64,000 bases of DNA from Qipengyuania gaetbuli (lineage in GTDB: Bacteria; Pseudomonadota; Alphaproteobacteria; Sphingomonadales; Sphingomonadaceae): contig NZ_JAIUZO010000002.1 of NCBI RefSeq assembly GCF_020171365.1, forward strand, positions 1,426,001 to 1,490,000. Direction: 5' to 3'. Shown here in pieces: positions 1-9,895 of this stretch. How positions within the stretch are numbered: position 1 is the first letter of the stretch; every line of letters starts with the position of its first letter. The notes beneath the pieces were generated by a model that saw nothing but the letters and a program-made list of their open reading frames with translations, was not told the DNA's origin and made no database searches. The translations under genes were made by a program, and so were the position numbers.

Positions 1-356
1 CTCGCATTAAACGCGGCGTCACCACGCGCCAGAAGCACAAGCGGCTCCTAGACCAGGCCAAGGGCTATCGCGGTCGCCGCAAGAACACCATCCGCGTCGC
101 GCGCCAGGCCGTCGAAAAGGCCGGCCAGTACGCTTACCGCGACCGCAAGATCAAGAAGCGCAACTTCCGCGCTCTCTGGATCCAGCGCATCAACGCAGCG
201 GTCCGCGCCGAAGGCCTGACCTATTCGCAGTTCATGCACGGCACCAAGCTGGCCGGCATCGAACTGGACCGCAAGGTGATGGCCGATCTCGCCATGAACG
301 AAGGCGCTGCCTTCAAGGCGATCATCGAGCAGGCGAAGAAGGCACTTCCCGCCTGA
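1..356 (+). CDS. rplT: 50S ribosomal protein L20 (5' end outside window)
   Basis: L20 binds 23S rRNA domain I/II early in assembly of the large ribosomal subunit. The frame is open from base 3 and reads the basic N-terminal extension typical of L20 ([14 protein letters not shown]), then the globular part ending in EQAKKALPA and a TGA at 354-356. About 117 residues are visible, so only the first one or two residues (normally MA) lie outside the window. The family is about 118-120 residues long, so the gene is otherwise complete. It is normally the last gene of infC-rpmI-rplT, and a strong hairpin follows directly. In many relatives pheS-pheT comes next; here three regulator genes intervene. 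Confidence 0.97.
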   Translation, partial: RIKRGVTTRQKHKRLLDQAKGYRGRRKNTIRVARQAVEKAGQYAYRDRKIKKRNFRALWIQRINAAVRAEGLTYSQFMHGTKLAGIELDRKVMADLAMNEGAAFKAIIEQAKKALPA

Positions 357-385
357 ACGCCAGCCTGACAGGCCGGACGAAATCA

Positions 386-424
386 GGAAGGGCGTCTCCT
401 TTTGGGAGGCGCCCTTTCTTTTTG
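386..424 (+). terminator. Rho-independent terminator after rplT
   Basis: A GC-rich stem (GAAGGGCGTCTCC pairing with GGAGGCGCCCTTTC, with one G-T pair) and a short loop TTTTG are followed by a T-run (418-423). It lies about 30 bases after the rplT stop and ends the ribosomal-protein transcript before the AraC genes. Confidence 0.9.
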
Positions 425-472
425 TCTGCGCCCGATTGGCTAAACCCCCGTGTTTGCGTTAATCTCTGACGC

Positions 473-1396
473 ATGGTGGAAGTGGTCTTTCCCGAGAAAT
501 CCGGCCGGCTGGACGTGCGGTTCTTCCGCCTGCCAGACGATCTCGAACCCTTCCTGACTTCCGTCTACCACATGAAGATCGACCTTCCCGAAGGCGAGAA
601 GATCGAGGATTTCCTCCAGCCCGAGTGGGCAAACCTGCGCTTTTCCTGCGGCGATACGCTCAAGCGCGCGAGCGAGCTGCCGGGCGAGGACAGTATTGTC
701 GACGGGGACTACCGCTTCGTCATGACCGGGCCGAGGGCCAAGCCGGTCCATTTCGAAGTGGGCAGTACCGAAATCTGGGGCATCGGCCTCAAGCCGCTCG
801 GCTGGGCGACCTTCGTCGGCAAAGATGCCAGCGAATATGTCGATTTTGCCGGTGACGGCGAAGGCGACCCAGCCTTCGCGCGCTTCGTACCCCTGTGCGA
901 TGTGCTGTGCGAACCTGATCGGGACCAGGATGAAAACTTCGCGTCACTGGTCGAATTCCTGCGCCGCCAGAGATCCAAATGCCGCGATGCGGACAGGATC
1001 GAGGCCATCCACACGGCCATGGTCGATCCCTATCTCACCCAGATCGAGGATTTCGCCGATGCCGCGAAGATGCACAAGCGTACCTTGGAGCGGCTGTGCC
1101 GAAAGCATTTCGGTTTTTCGCCAAGGTTTATGTTACGGCGCCAGCGCATGACCCGCTGTCTGATGGCTTTCATGCTGTCAGAGGACAAGAACTGGAGGCA
1201 GACGATCGATCTCCATTACCATGACCAGTCGCACTTTTTCCGCGAATTCCAGGTCTTCATGGGGATGAGCCCCAGCGAATATGCCGCCCTGCCGCACCCG
1301 GTAATGGGCGCCTTTGCTGCCGAGCGGCAAAGGGTCTGGGGAGCGCCTGTGCGGGAAACCGTGGCGGCGCAGGCCAATCAGGCGAACGGGACCTGA
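473..1396 (+). CDS. AraC-family transcriptional regulator, tandem copy 1
   Basis: A 307-residue DNA-binding regulator. The N-terminal ~180 residues form a putative sensor domain of unknown ligand. The C-terminal ~100 residues hold a double helix-turn-helix of AraC/XylS type, with the family signature HFGFSPRFMLRRQR followed by DQSHFFREFQVFMGMSPSEY. Motifs shared with the next two genes are EWANLR (residues ~44-50), VMTGP, WGIGLKPLGWA and the HTH, so the three are paralogues. The ATG at 473 is the first in frame after the rplT terminator. The stop lies 3 bases before the next start, suggesting co-transcription and coupling. No ligand or target can be named from the sequence. Confidence 0.85.
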   Translation: MVEVVFPEKSGRLDVRFFRLPDDLEPFLTSVYHMKIDLPEGEKIEDFLQPEWANLRFSCGDTLKRASELPGEDSIVDGDYRFVMTGPRAKPVHFEVGSTEIWGIGLKPLGWATFVGKDASEYVDFAGDGEGDPAFARFVPLCDVLCEPDRDQDENFASLVEFLRRQRSKCRDADRIEAIHTAMVDPYLTQIEDFADAAKMHKRTLERLCRKHFGFSPRFMLRRQRMTRCLMAFMLSEDKNWRQTIDLHYHDQSHFFREFQVFMGMSPSEYAALPHPVMGAFAAERQRVWGAPVRETVAAQANQANGT

Positions 1397-1399
1397 CGG

Positions 1400-2305
1400 G
1401 TGGCAAGATCGGATGACCAGGGCGAAGTAACACTCACGTTCTTCCTTCCTCCGCCGGAGCTGAAGCCCTTCATCACCACCGTCTACCACATGAGCGTGGC
1501 CGGTTCGGGCCGCGGCCAGAACACCGCGGTGCGTGACTGGCTGCATCCCGAATGGGCAAACCTGAGGGTAGCAACCAGCGGACAACTCATGGCCGGCATT
1601 GGCACCGAAGACCCGCTGCCCATGCCGCGCGTCGTGATGACCGGGCCGACCAGCCGGACGATCAATTTCGTCGCGCCCCCCGGGCGGACCTGGGGCATCG
1701 GCATCTTGCCGCTCGGCTGGGCACGGCTCGTAGATACGGCAGCCAACCTTTATGCCGACCGCTCGGTCGACGTCGGCCGCGACCCCGCGCTCGCCCATTT
1801 GCGGCCGCTCGGCAGGCTGGAGGACAAGGCCCCGCTGGAGGAAGAGCGCGATCGCATTTTCGCCATGCTGAAACCGCTGCTGGCAACGCCCCACCGGCGC
1901 GAGGAGGACATCGTGCGCGCACAGCAGGCGCTGATCGATCCGGCCTGCGCCACGGTCGCCCAGCTGGCCACGAGCCTGTCGATGACCACGCGCACGCTGG
2001 AGCGCTTCTCCCGCGAGGCGTTCGGGTTCTCGCCGCAACTGCTGCTGCGCCGGCAGCGGTTCCTGCGCAGCCTTGCCCAGTTCATGCTCGACCCCTCGAT
2101 GCACTGGATCGAGACGCTCGATCCGCAATATTACGACCAGTCGCAATTCACGCGCGATTTCAAGCGCTTCATGGGGATGCCGCCGCGTGAATACGCCAGG
2201 CTCCCGCATCCCGTGCTGGGCGCCGCTGCCCTCGCCCGCAAGGCGATTGCCGGCGAAGCGATGCAGGTGCTCCACAAGCCGGAAGGGGCACCGGGCGCGG
2301 ACTGA
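1400..2305 (+). CDS. AraC-family transcriptional regulator, tandem copy 2
   Basis: A 301-residue paralogue of the neighbours on both sides. It starts at GTG 1400, three bases after the previous stop, which fits translational coupling. The N-terminal domain shows EWANLRV, VMTGP and WGIGILPLGWA. The C-terminal AraC HTH shows [19 protein letters not shown] and YYDQSQFTRDFKRFMGMPPREY. The C-terminal tail (EAMQVLHKPEGAPG) resembles that of copy 3 ([13 protein letters not shown]), so copies 2 and 3 look closer to each other than to copy 1. Function and target promoters are unknown. Confidence 0.85.
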   Translation: MARSDDQGEVTLTFFLPPPELKPFITTVYHMSVAGSGRGQNTAVRDWLHPEWANLRVATSGQLMAGIGTEDPLPMPRVVMTGPTSRTINFVAPPGRTWGIGILPLGWARLVDTAANLYADRSVDVGRDPALAHLRPLGRLEDKAPLEEERDRIFAMLKPLLATPHRREEDIVRAQQALIDPACATVAQLATSLSMTTRTLERFSREAFGFSPQLLLRRQRFLRSLAQFMLDPSMHWIETLDPQYYDQSQFTRDFKRFMGMPPREYARLPHPVLGAAALARKAIAGEAMQVLHKPEGAPGAD

Positions 2306-2356
2306 GGCCTACCCGCTTGGGAACTCCTTGCCTTCTCCTGCGCTTGGGGAGGCATC

Positions 2357-3280
2357 ATGTCGGATCGTGTCTTTGCCAATGCCGAATTCGCGGCAGGTGG
2401 CCTGCGCCTGCAGGTCGCCGGGCCGCCGGCTGACCTTTCGCCCTATATCTCCGCCTACTACCGCACCGAAGTTGCCCCGGGCACGGTGGTCGAGGACTGG
2501 TTGCCGCCGGAAGAAGCCAATCTGCGCTGCGGCAAGGCCGAGGTCTACGACGCTTCCATCGGCGACGCCGCCCTTGCACGGGCTCCCGCCTGCGTCCTGT
2601 CAGGGCCGACCGACCGGGTCACGCGCCTCAGGATCGGCGGCGGGCGTTTCTGGGGCATCGGCCTCACCCCGGCAGGCTGGGCGCGCTTCGTGGGCCAACC
2701 CGCAGCTTCCATGGCCAACCGTTTCGAGTGCGCGGAAAGCGCCCTTGCGGAGGAAAGTCTCGGCGATCTGCTGAAGACCCTGTGCCACGAAGTGGACCGG
2801 ATGGAGGAGGCCGCCGATCTCATCGCCGCGACCTTCCGCTCGCTCGCCGGCGATCCGCTAGCCGAAGTGAAGGCGATCCGCGACGTCCATCTCGCGGTGA
2901 CCTCGACCGATGTGCACACCGTCACCGAACTGGCGGAGATCGCGCGGATGCAGTCGCGCACCTTCGTGAGGTTCTGTCGGCGCCATTTCGGCTTTGCGCC
3001 CAGCACCCTGCTGCGCCGCCAGCGTTTCCTGCGCAGCCTCGGCAAGTACATGCTCGATCCTTCCATGAACTGGATCAGCTCGCTCGACACGCATTACTGG
3101 GACCAGGCGCAGTTCATCCGCGATTTCCGGTCCGTGATGGGCATGACGCCGGGCGAATATGCCGCCCTGCCGCACCCCATCGTCCATGCCGCCGTGGCGG
3201 TGACCAATGCGGGCAGCGGCGTTGCCATGCAGGCACTCTACAATCCCGACCGCGAAAGAGAGTCCGAAACTGGGCTTTAG
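2357..3280 (+). CDS. AraC-family transcriptional regulator, tandem copy 3
   Basis: A 307-residue third paralogue. The ATG at 2357 is preceded by GGGGAGG at 2345-2351, a good ribosome binding site. It shares EEANLRC, VLSGP and [11 protein letters not shown] in the presumed sensor half and [19 protein letters not shown] plus [22 protein letters not shown] in the HTH half. The sensor half has diverged more than the DNA-binding half, which would fit different ligands acting on related operators; that is inference. It sits 53 bases upstream of pheS on the same strand with no visible terminator between, so read-through into pheST is possible. Confidence 0.85.
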   Translation: MSDRVFANAEFAAGGLRLQVAGPPADLSPYISAYYRTEVAPGTVVEDWLPPEEANLRCGKAEVYDASIGDAALARAPACVLSGPTDRVTRLRIGGGRFWGIGLTPAGWARFVGQPAASMANRFECAESALAEESLGDLLKTLCHEVDRMEEAADLIAATFRSLAGDPLAEVKAIRDVHLAVTSTDVHTVTELAEIARMQSRTFVRFCRRHFGFAPSTLLRRQRFLRSLGKYMLDPSMNWISSLDTHYWDQAQFIRDFRSVMGMTPGEYAALPHPIVHAAVAVTNAGSGVAMQALYNPDRERESETGL

Positions 3281-3333
3281 CATTGCCGCACATCCCGCTA
3301 GAGGCTGCGCGCAAGACGAAACCCGAGGATTCA

Positions 3334-4434
3334 ATGACCGATCTGGCAACAATGCGGGACACCGCGCTCGCGCGTATCGAGGAAGCCGGCGATGCCGCCG
3401 CACTCGAGGCCCTGCGCGTGGAGTTCCTGGGCAAGCAGGGCTCCATCTCCGCACTGATGAAGACGCTGGGCAAGATGAGCCCGGAAGAGCGCCAGAGTGA
3501 AGCGCCGAAGATCCAGGCGCTGCGCACCGACGTCGCCGACGCGCTGGCCGCGCGCAAGGACGCTATCGACGCCGCTGCCCTCGAGGCTCGGCTCGCCACC
3601 GAAACGCTCGACCTCACCCTGCCTGCGCCGCACGCACCGCGCGGCAGCGTGCACCCGGTCAGCCAGGTGATGGACGAGCTTGCCGAAATCTTCGCCGACC
3701 TCGGCTTCTCGGTCGCCACCGGTCCGGAAATCGAGGACGACTGGCACAATTTCACTGCGCTCAACATGGCCGAAACGCACCCCGCGCGCGCCATGCACGA
3801 CACCTTCTATTTCCCCGACGTGGATAGCGAAGGCCGCCGGATGCTGCTGCGCACGCATACCTCGCCGGTGCAGATCCGCTCGATGGTCGCACAGGGCGCG
3901 CCGATCCGCATCATCGCGCCGGGCCGTGTCTACCGCTCCGACAGCGACGCGACGCACACGCCGATGTTCCACCAGGTCGAAGGCCTCGTGATCGACAAGG
4001 GCATCCACCTCGGCCACCTCAAGTGGACGCTGGAAACCTTCCTCAAGGCCTTCTTCGAGCGCGACGATATCGTGCTGCGCCTGCGCCCCTCCTACTTCCC
4101 CTTCACCGAACCTTCGGTCGAGGTCGACGTGGGCTGGCAGGACGTCGGCGGACGCCGCGTCCTCGGCGGGGACGGCGATGCGCCGGGCCACGGCTGGATG
4201 GAACTGCTTGGGTCAGGCATGGTCAATGCCCGCGTGATCGAGTTCGCCGGGCTCGACCCGAAGGAATGGCAGGGTTTCGCATTCGGCGTGGGCGTCGATC
4301 GCCTCGCCATGCTCAAATACGGGATGGATGATTTGCGCGCGTTCTTCGACGGCGACCAGCGCTGGCTCGACCATTACGGCTTCTCGCCGTTCGACCAGCC
4401 GACCCTTTCCGCTGGCGTAGGAGCGAAGGCATGA
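3334..4434 (+). CDS. pheS: Phenylalanine--tRNA ligase alpha subunit
   Basis: Class II aminoacyl-tRNA synthetase subunit carrying the catalytic core; with PheT it forms an (alpha-beta)2 enzyme that charges tRNA-Phe in the cytoplasm. 366 residues, the usual length. The N-terminal coiled coil covers about residues 1-90. The catalytic domain contains [17 protein letters not shown], the motif 2 region [18 protein letters not shown] and motif 3 [16 protein letters not shown]. The frame is open further upstream, but the ATG at 3334 matches the family N-terminus ([18 protein letters not shown]) and a GAGG-like site precedes it. The stop overlaps the pheT start (ATGA, 4431-4434). Confidence 0.97.
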   Translation: MTDLATMRDTALARIEEAGDAAALEALRVEFLGKQGSISALMKTLGKMSPEERQSEAPKIQALRTDVADALAARKDAIDAAALEARLATETLDLTLPAPHAPRGSVHPVSQVMDELAEIFADLGFSVATGPEIEDDWHNFTALNMAETHPARAMHDTFYFPDVDSEGRRMLLRTHTSPVQIRSMVAQGAPIRIIAPGRVYRSDSDATHTPMFHQVEGLVIDKGIHLGHLKWTLETFLKAFFERDDIVLRLRPSYFPFTEPSVEVDVGWQDVGGRRVLGGDGDAPGHGWMELLGSGMVNARVIEFAGLDPKEWQGFAFGVGVDRLAMLKYGMDDLRAFFDGDQRWLDHYGFSPFDQPTLSAGVGAKA

Positions 4435-6821
4435 AGTTCTCGCTCGAATGGCTCAAGTACTTCCTCGACACCGACGCGAGTGCGGCTGACATCGCGGCTG
4501 CGCTCAACCGTATCGGCCACGAGGTCGAGGGGATCGAGGACCCGGCTGAGCGCCTCGCCGGCTTCCGTGTCGCGAAAGTGCTGACCGCGGCCCCGCACCC
4601 CGATGCCGACAAGCTGCAGGTGCTCAGTGTCGACACCGGTGACGGCAATCCGTTGCAGGTCGTGTGCGGTGCGCCCAATGCGCGCGCCGGCATGAAGGGC
4701 GTGCTCGGTCTGCCCGGTGCGGTGGTTCCGGCAAACGGCATGGAACTGCGCAAGAGCGCGATCCGCGGCGTCGAATCGAACGGCATGATGTGCTCCGTGC
4801 GCGAACTCGAACTGGGCGACGAACACGACGGCATCATCGAACTGCCGGACGATGCGCCGGTCGGGACCAGCTTTGCCGAATACCATGACGCCTCGCCCGT
4901 CTTCGACGTGGCGATCACGCCCAACCGGCCCGATTGCATGGGCGTCTACGGCATCGCCCGCGATCTCGCCGCAGCCGGCGTCGGCACGTTCAAGCCGATC
5001 GAGATTCCGGCAATCGAGGCGAGCTTCGCCTGCCCGGTCGAAATCCGCACCGACGATCCAGAGGGTTGCCCGGCCTTCTATGGCCGCACCATCCGCGGCG
5101 TGTCGAACGGCGCCAGCCCCGAATGGATGCAGCGCCGCCTGATCGCGGCCGGCCAGCGCCCGATCTCGGCCATCGTCGACATCACCAATTACGTGATGCT
5201 CGCTTTCGGCCGCCCGGCGCACGCCTACGACCTTGCCAAGCTGACGGGTGCAGTTGTCGCCCGCCGCGCCAGGAACGGCGAACAGGTCGAGGCGCTGAAC
5301 GAGAAGACTTACACGCTCGACGAGACCATGACTGTCATCGCCGACGATGCAGGCGTGCACGATGTCGCCGGCATCATGGGCGGCGAACATTCGGGCGTGA
5401 CCGAGGGGACGACCGACGTCCTCCTCGAAGTCGCCTATTTCGATCCCGAGCGGATCGGCGTGACGGGCCGCAAGCTCGGCCTCGCCTCGGACGCGCGCAC
5501 GCGGTTCGAGCGCGGCGTCGACCCGGCCTTCCTCGACGATGGCCTTGCCCTGCTGACCTCGCTCATCCAGCGCATCTGCGGCGGCGAGGCGAGCGAGGTG
5601 GTGCGCGCCGGCCAGCCGCCGGTGGAGCCGAAGGTCGTCGCCTTCGAACCCGCGCTGACCCGCGATCTTGGCGGCATCGACGTCGCCGAAGACGAGCAGC
5701 GCCGCATCCTGACCGCGCTCGAATTCAGTGTCGGCAGCGACTGGCAGGTGACCTGCCCGCCGCGCCGCCACGATATCGAGGGCCCGGCGGATCTCGTCGA
5801 AGAAGTGGTCCGCATCCACGGCCTCGACAATGTCGCCAGCGTCGCCCTGCCGCGCGCCGACGGCGTGGCGAAGCCCACCGCGACCCCGCTCCAGCAGACC
5901 GAGCGCAAGCTGCGCCGGGCAGCCGCCGCGCGCGGGCTGAACGAGGCGGTGACCTGGTCCTTCCTGCCCGCTGCGGAAGCCGCGCATTTCGGTGACGGCG
6001 CGCAGCTCTGGGCGCTCGACAACCCGATCAGCGAGGACATGAAGGTCATGCGCCCCTCGCTGCTGCCGGGCCTCGTCATGGCTGCCCGCCGCAACGCCAA
6101 TCGCGGCGCGGACGCCTCGCGCCTGTTCGAGATCGGCCGCCGCTATTTCCGCGCAACCGACGGGTCGAGCGACGAGAAGCCGACGCTTGGCTTCGTGCTG
6201 GCGGGCGAGCGGACCCCGCGCGGCTGGGCCAATGGCAAGGCGCAAGGCTTCGATGCCTATGACGCCAAGGCCGAAGTCACGGCCCTGCTCGAAGCGGCAG
6301 GCGCGCCGGTCGCCAACCTCATGGTGATGGGAGAAGCCGGCGAACAGTTCCACCCGGGCCAGTCGGCCACCTTGCGGCTCGGCCCCAAGACAGTGCTTGC
6401 CCGCTTCGGCGCGTTGCACCCCAATACGCTGAAAGCGCTCGACATCGACGGGCCGGTGGTCGCGGGCGAGATTTTCCTCGACGCCATTCCCGCCAAGCGC
6501 GGCGGCGGCGGCTTTGCCCGCGCAGCCTATGCGCCGCCCGCGCTGCAGGCGGTCACGCGCGACTTCGCCTTCCTCGTGCCGGCAGGCCTTGCCGCAGGCG
6601 ACCTGGTGAAGGCGGTGCGCGGCGCGGACAAGAAGTCGATCGTCGATGCCCGCGTGTTCGACGTTTTTGCCGGGCAGGGCGTGCCCGAAGGCAAGAAGTC
6701 GGTCGCGGTCGAGGTCATCCTCCAGCCGGGCGAGAAGACCTTCACCGACGAGGAGATCAAGGCGATCTCCGACAGCATCGTGGCAAGCGCGGCCAAGCAG
6801 GGCGCGGAGCTGCGCGGATGA
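4431..6821 (+). CDS. pheT: Phenylalanine--tRNA ligase beta subunit
   Basis: Tetramer partner of PheS; it binds tRNA-Phe and edits mischarged Tyr-tRNA-Phe. 796 residues, the normal bacterial length. The order is: N-terminal part; EMAP-like tRNA-binding domain (about 40-150, with [15 protein letters not shown] and SNGMMCS); B3/B4 editing domain (about 210-390, with [18 protein letters not shown]); B5 domain (about 400-480); catalytic-like domain; and C-terminal FDX-ACB anticodon-binding domain (about 700-796, with [11 protein letters not shown]). It overlaps pheS by 4 bases and the following dehydrogenase by 4 bases, so the three genes form one operon. Confidence 0.97.
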   Translation: MKFSLEWLKYFLDTDASAADIAAALNRIGHEVEGIEDPAERLAGFRVAKVLTAAPHPDADKLQVLSVDTGDGNPLQVVCGAPNARAGMKGVLGLPGAVVPANGMELRKSAIRGVESNGMMCSVRELELGDEHDGIIELPDDAPVGTSFAEYHDASPVFDVAITPNRPDCMGVYGIARDLAAAGVGTFKPIEIPAIEASFACPVEIRTDDPEGCPAFYGRTIRGVSNGASPEWMQRRLIAAGQRPISAIVDITNYVMLAFGRPAHAYDLAKLTGAVVARRARNGEQVEALNEKTYTLDETMTVIADDAGVHDVAGIMGGEHSGVTEGTTDVLLEVAYFDPERIGVTGRKLGLASDARTRFERGVDPAFLDDGLALLTSLIQRICGGEASEVVRAGQPPVEPKVVAFEPALTRDLGGIDVAEDEQRRILTALEFSVGSDWQVTCPPRRHDIEGPADLVEEVVRIHGLDNVASVALPRADGVAKPTATPLQQTERKLRRAAAARGLNEAVTWSFLPAAEAAHFGDGAQLWALDNPISEDMKVMRPSLLPGLVMAARRNANRGADASRLFEIGRRYFRATDGSSDEKPTLGFVLAGERTPRGWANGKAQGFDAYDAKAEVTALLEAAGAPVANLMVMGEAGEQFHPGQSATLRLGPKTVLARFGALHPNTLKALDIDGPVVAGEIFLDAIPAKRGGGGFARAAYAPPALQAVTRDFAFLVPAGLAAGDLVKAVRGADKKSIVDARVFDVFAGQGVPEGKKSVAVEVILQPGEKTFTDEEIKAISDSIVASAAKQGAELRG

Positions 6822-7567
6822 AGACCGCGCTCGTCACCGGAGCCACTTCGGGCATTGGCGAGGCGACCGTGCGCGCACTGGTCGCCAGCGGCTGGCGCTG
6901 TGTGGCGACGGGGCGGCGCAAGGACCGGCTGGATGCGCTGGTCGAGGAACTGGGCGCGGACAAGGTCCATGCCGCCAGCTTCGACGTGCGCGACGAGGTG
7001 GCCCGCGATGCGGCGCTCTCCGGCCTGCCCGAAGCGTTTGCGGCCATCGACCTGCTGGTGAACAATGCCGGCCTCGCGCTCGGCACTGCGCCTGCGCAAA
7101 GCGCCGATCTCGACCAGTGGAAGACCATGATCGAGACGAACGTCACCGCGCTCGCCTCGATCACGCACAAGCTCCTGCCCGCGCTGATCGCGCGCAAGGG
7201 CGCGGTGATCAACGTCTCCAGCGTGGCGGCGACCTATCCCTATCCGGGCGGCAATGCTTATGGCGGGACCAAGGCCTTCGTGCGCCAGTTCAGCCTCGGC
7301 CTGCGCGCCGATCTGCACGGCACCGGCGTGCGCGTGTGTTCGATCGAGCCGGGCATGGTGGAAACCGAGTTCACGCTGGTACGCACCGGCGGCAACGAGG
7401 ATGCCCACCAGGCGCTTTACGGCGGGGCGAACCCGATGACGGCGGACGATATCGCGGAAACGATCCGCTGGGTCGCGGAATTGCCGCCGCATCTCAATAT
7501 CAACACGCTCGAACTGATGCCCGTCAGCCAGGATTTCGCCGGCTTCCGGATCGCGCGCGAGGGCTGA
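6818..7567 (+). CDS. Short-chain dehydrogenase/reductase (YdfG-like)
   Basis: A 249-residue classical SDR, a cytoplasmic NAD(P)-dependent oxidoreductase. The cofactor motif is TGATSGIGEAT near the N-terminus, the structural motif is LLVNNAGLALG, and the catalytic Ser and YxxxK lie in NVSSVAATYPYPGGNAYGGTK. The tail region with NINTLELMPVSQ resembles YdfG-type 3-hydroxy-acid dehydrogenases (serine/3-hydroxypropionate), but the substrate cannot be read from sequence. It is translationally coupled to pheT by an ATGA overlap, a link that may be only positional. It converges with the lipoprotein gene 12 bases downstream. Confidence 0.85.
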   Translation: MKTALVTGATSGIGEATVRALVASGWRCVATGRRKDRLDALVEELGADKVHAASFDVRDEVARDAALSGLPEAFAAIDLLVNNAGLALGTAPAQSADLDQWKTMIETNVTALASITHKLLPALIARKGAVINVSSVAATYPYPGGNAYGGTKAFVRQFSLGLRADLHGTGVRVCSIEPGMVETEFTLVRTGGNEDAHQALYGGANPMTADDIAETIRWVAELPPHLNINTLELMPVSQDFAGFRIAREG

Positions 7568-7579
7568 GCGGGGCCGGGG

Positions 7580-8188
7580 TCAGTTGCCCCAGCCTGCGCC
7601 CGAATCGCTGCTTTCGCCCCATTCGCTGCCGTAGCTGCTTTCGAAATCCGCCTGCTGTTCGTAGCGCGCCATGTCGGCGGCGGCGGCATTGGCGGCATCG
7701 ACATGCTGCTTCATTTCAGGGTTCATCGCCATGGCGGCCTTGGCGTTGGGATTGCCCAGCGTCATGTCGAAGGGGCGCCCCTCGATCGCGGCGGCGACGT
7801 GTTCCTTGGCCAGCATCTGCATGACGCCCATCGCATGCGCTGCCATCGGGTCCTTCGACACGGCTTCGTCGAGCCGGTCCTTCACGCCTTCCGGGATGCT
7901 GAGTTCGGTGGAGACACGGCTGCCCGACCCGTCCGGCGTAATCGTGGTGACGAAATGCATCATCTCGCGCCCGCCAGCGCCCAGCAATGTGGTGACCACG
8001 GTATCGGGCGAAGGCTGCGTCACGCGGCTGCGCTTGATCTGGCTGCCGAGCACGTGGGTCGGCAGGTACGCGCCCTTGATCGCCTTGGCGACTTCGGCCG
8101 GCGGCTTTTCGTAATAATCGCCCGATGCACCGCAAGCGGCCAGCGAAACAGCCATGAACAGGGCGAGTATTGACTTGAACAGGCTCAT
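7580..8188 (-). CDS. Putative lipoprotein, function unknown
   Basis: 202 residues. The N-terminus MSLFKSILALFMAVSLAACG is a type II signal peptide with a lipobox ending at Cys19, so the protein is probably anchored to a membrane after processing. The body has no motif I recognise; the central part (VVTTLLGAGGREMMHFVTTITPDGSGSRVSTEL) has the pattern of alternating strands seen in small periplasmic beta proteins. The C-terminus is Ser/Gly/Glu-rich (SYGSEWGESSDSGAGWGN). A GGGGGAAT site lies just upstream of the ATG. It is divergent from prfC. Confidence 0.7.
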   Translation of the reverse strand: MSLFKSILALFMAVSLAACGASGDYYEKPPAEVAKAIKGAYLPTHVLGSQIKRSRVTQPSPDTVVTTLLGAGGREMMHFVTTITPDGSGSRVSTELSIPEGVKDRLDEAVSKDPMAAHAMGVMQMLAKEHVAAAIEGRPFDMTLGNPNAKAAMAMNPEMKQHVDAANAAAADMARYEQQADFESSYGSEWGESSDSGAGWGN

Positions 8189-8313
8189 TGTAATTCCCCC
8201 GAATATTATCGCCTGTTATAAATGCAGAGTGTTTCCATTCACTTAAAGCGCGCCCCTCGGGGCGGCGCGGTTAGCGGTGGACGCGGGGGCGCTTGCGGTC
8301 TAGCGGGCGGCGC

Positions 8314-9858
8314 ATGGCGCAAGCGAATACCGATACCACCCAGTCCCGCCGCACTTTCGCGATCATCTCGCACCCTGACGCGGGCAAGACCACGCTGACC
8401 GAGAAGCTGCTGCTGACCGGCGGCGCGATCCACCTTGCCGGCGAGGTCAAGGCGCGCGGGGCGGCGCGGCGTGCGCGTTCGGACTGGATGAAGATCGAAC
8501 AGCAGCGCGGGATCTCGGTCACTTCCAGCGTGATGACCTTCGAGCGTGACGGCATAACCTTCAACCTGCTCGACACGCCGGGGCACGAGGACTTCTCCGA
8601 AGACACCTACCGCACGCTCACCGCGGTCGATTCCGCCATCATGGTGATCGACGCGGCCAAGGGTATCGAGCCGCAGACGCGCAAGCTGTTCGAGGTCTGC
8701 CGCTTGCGCAGCGTGCCGATCATTACCTTCGTCAACAAGGTCGACCGCGAAGGGCGGCCGGTATTCGAACTGCTCGACGAGATCGCCGACATGCTCGCGC
8801 TCGACGTGTCTCCTCAGATGTACCCGGTCGGCATGGGCGGGGAATTCCAGGGCATCCTCGATTTCGCCAGCGGCGAAGTGGTTGTGCCCGAAGGCCCGTC
8901 GAAGGAATTCAAGGGCAAGCGGGTGGCCGGGTTCGACCTGCCCGACGCGATCGCCGAGAATGTCGAGCTGGCGCAGATCGGCTATCCCGAATTCGATCTC
9001 GACGCTTATCGCAGCGGCGACATGACGCCGGTCTATTTCGGCTCGGCGCTGAAGAACTTCGGGGTAACCGAACTGATCGAGGCGATTGCGAAATACGCCC
9101 CGCCGCCGCGCCCGCAGCCCGCCGGCGAAGAGCAGATTTCGCCCGACCGCGACGAGGTCACCGGCTTTATCTTCAAGGTGCAGGCCAACATGGACCCCAA
9201 CCACCGCGACCGTATCGCTTTCATGCGGCAGGTCTCGGGCACCTTCAAGCGCGGCATGAAGCTGACCCCGTCCGGCCTCGGCAAGCCGATCGCGATCCAC
9301 TCGCCCATCCTGTTCTTCGCGCAGGACCGCGAATTGGCGGACACGGCGCAGGCCGGCGACATCATCGGCATTCCCAACCACGGCACGCTGCGGGTCGGCG
9401 ACACCTTGTCGGAAAAGAACCAGATCCGCTTCACCGGCCTGCCCAATTTCGCGCCCGAAATCCTGCGCCGCGTCCAGCTGGAAGACCCGACCAAGACCAA
9501 GCAATTGCGCAAGGCGCTGGACGATTTGTCCGAAGAAGGCGTGATCCAGGTCTTCTATCCCGAAATCGGCGGCCAGTGGATCGTCGGCGTGGTCGGGCAG
9601 CTCCAGCTCGAAGTGCTGATCAGCCGGCTCGAAGCGGAATACAAGGTCGAGGCACGCCTCGAAGCCTCTCCCTTCGCCACTGCCCGCTGGCTCAGGGGCG
9701 ATGCCAGGGCGATGGACGAATTCGAGAAATTCAACCGCGCCAATCTGGCCAAGGACCGCGACGGCGATCTCGTTTTCATGGCCAAGAGCCCGTGGGACGT
9801 GAGCTACCAGCAGGAGAAGAATCCGGAGCTGGTTTTCTCGGCCACGAAGGAAAGGTGA
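8314..9858 (+). CDS. prfC: Peptide chain release factor 3
   Basis: RF3 is a ribosome-associated GTPase that recycles RF1/RF2 after termination. The G domain shows the P-loop SHPDAGKTT, the G2/switch region with QQRGISVTSSVM, G3 DTPGHEDFSEDTYR and G4 NKVDREG. Translation-factor domains II and III follow, including FIFKVQANMDPNHRDR and the family's typical end KSPWDVSYQQEKNPEL. An upstream TTG at 8293 is in frame, but the ATG at 8314 gives MAQANTDTTQSRRTFAIISHPD, which matches the family; the protein is then 514 residues (usual ~525). The hydrolase gene follows within 40 bases. Confidence 0.95.
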   Translation: MAQANTDTTQSRRTFAIISHPDAGKTTLTEKLLLTGGAIHLAGEVKARGAARRARSDWMKIEQQRGISVTSSVMTFERDGITFNLLDTPGHEDFSEDTYRTLTAVDSAIMVIDAAKGIEPQTRKLFEVCRLRSVPIITFVNKVDREGRPVFELLDEIADMLALDVSPQMYPVGMGGEFQGILDFASGEVVVPEGPSKEFKGKRVAGFDLPDAIAENVELAQIGYPEFDLDAYRSGDMTPVYFGSALKNFGVTELIEAIAKYAPPPRPQPAGEEQISPDRDEVTGFIFKVQANMDPNHRDRIAFMRQVSGTFKRGMKLTPSGLGKPIAIHSPILFFAQDRELADTAQAGDIIGIPNHGTLRVGDTLSEKNQIRFTGLPNFAPEILRRVQLEDPTKTKQLRKALDDLSEEGVIQVFYPEIGGQWIVGVVGQLQLEVLISRLEAEYKVEARLEASPFATARWLRGDARAMDEFEKFNRANLAKDRDGDLVFMAKSPWDVSYQQEKNPELVFSATKER

Positions 9859-9895
9859 GGTTGAATCAATTGTGGAGGCGTTGCAAAGCGCCTGC

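Noticed and set aside
4374..6419. Very long open frame (over 680 codons) on the minus strand opposite pheT
   Set aside because: High-GC genes with strong third-position GC give long antisense frames without stops. The translation is Arg/Ala/Gly/His-rich with no motif, and pheT on the plus strand is unambiguous.
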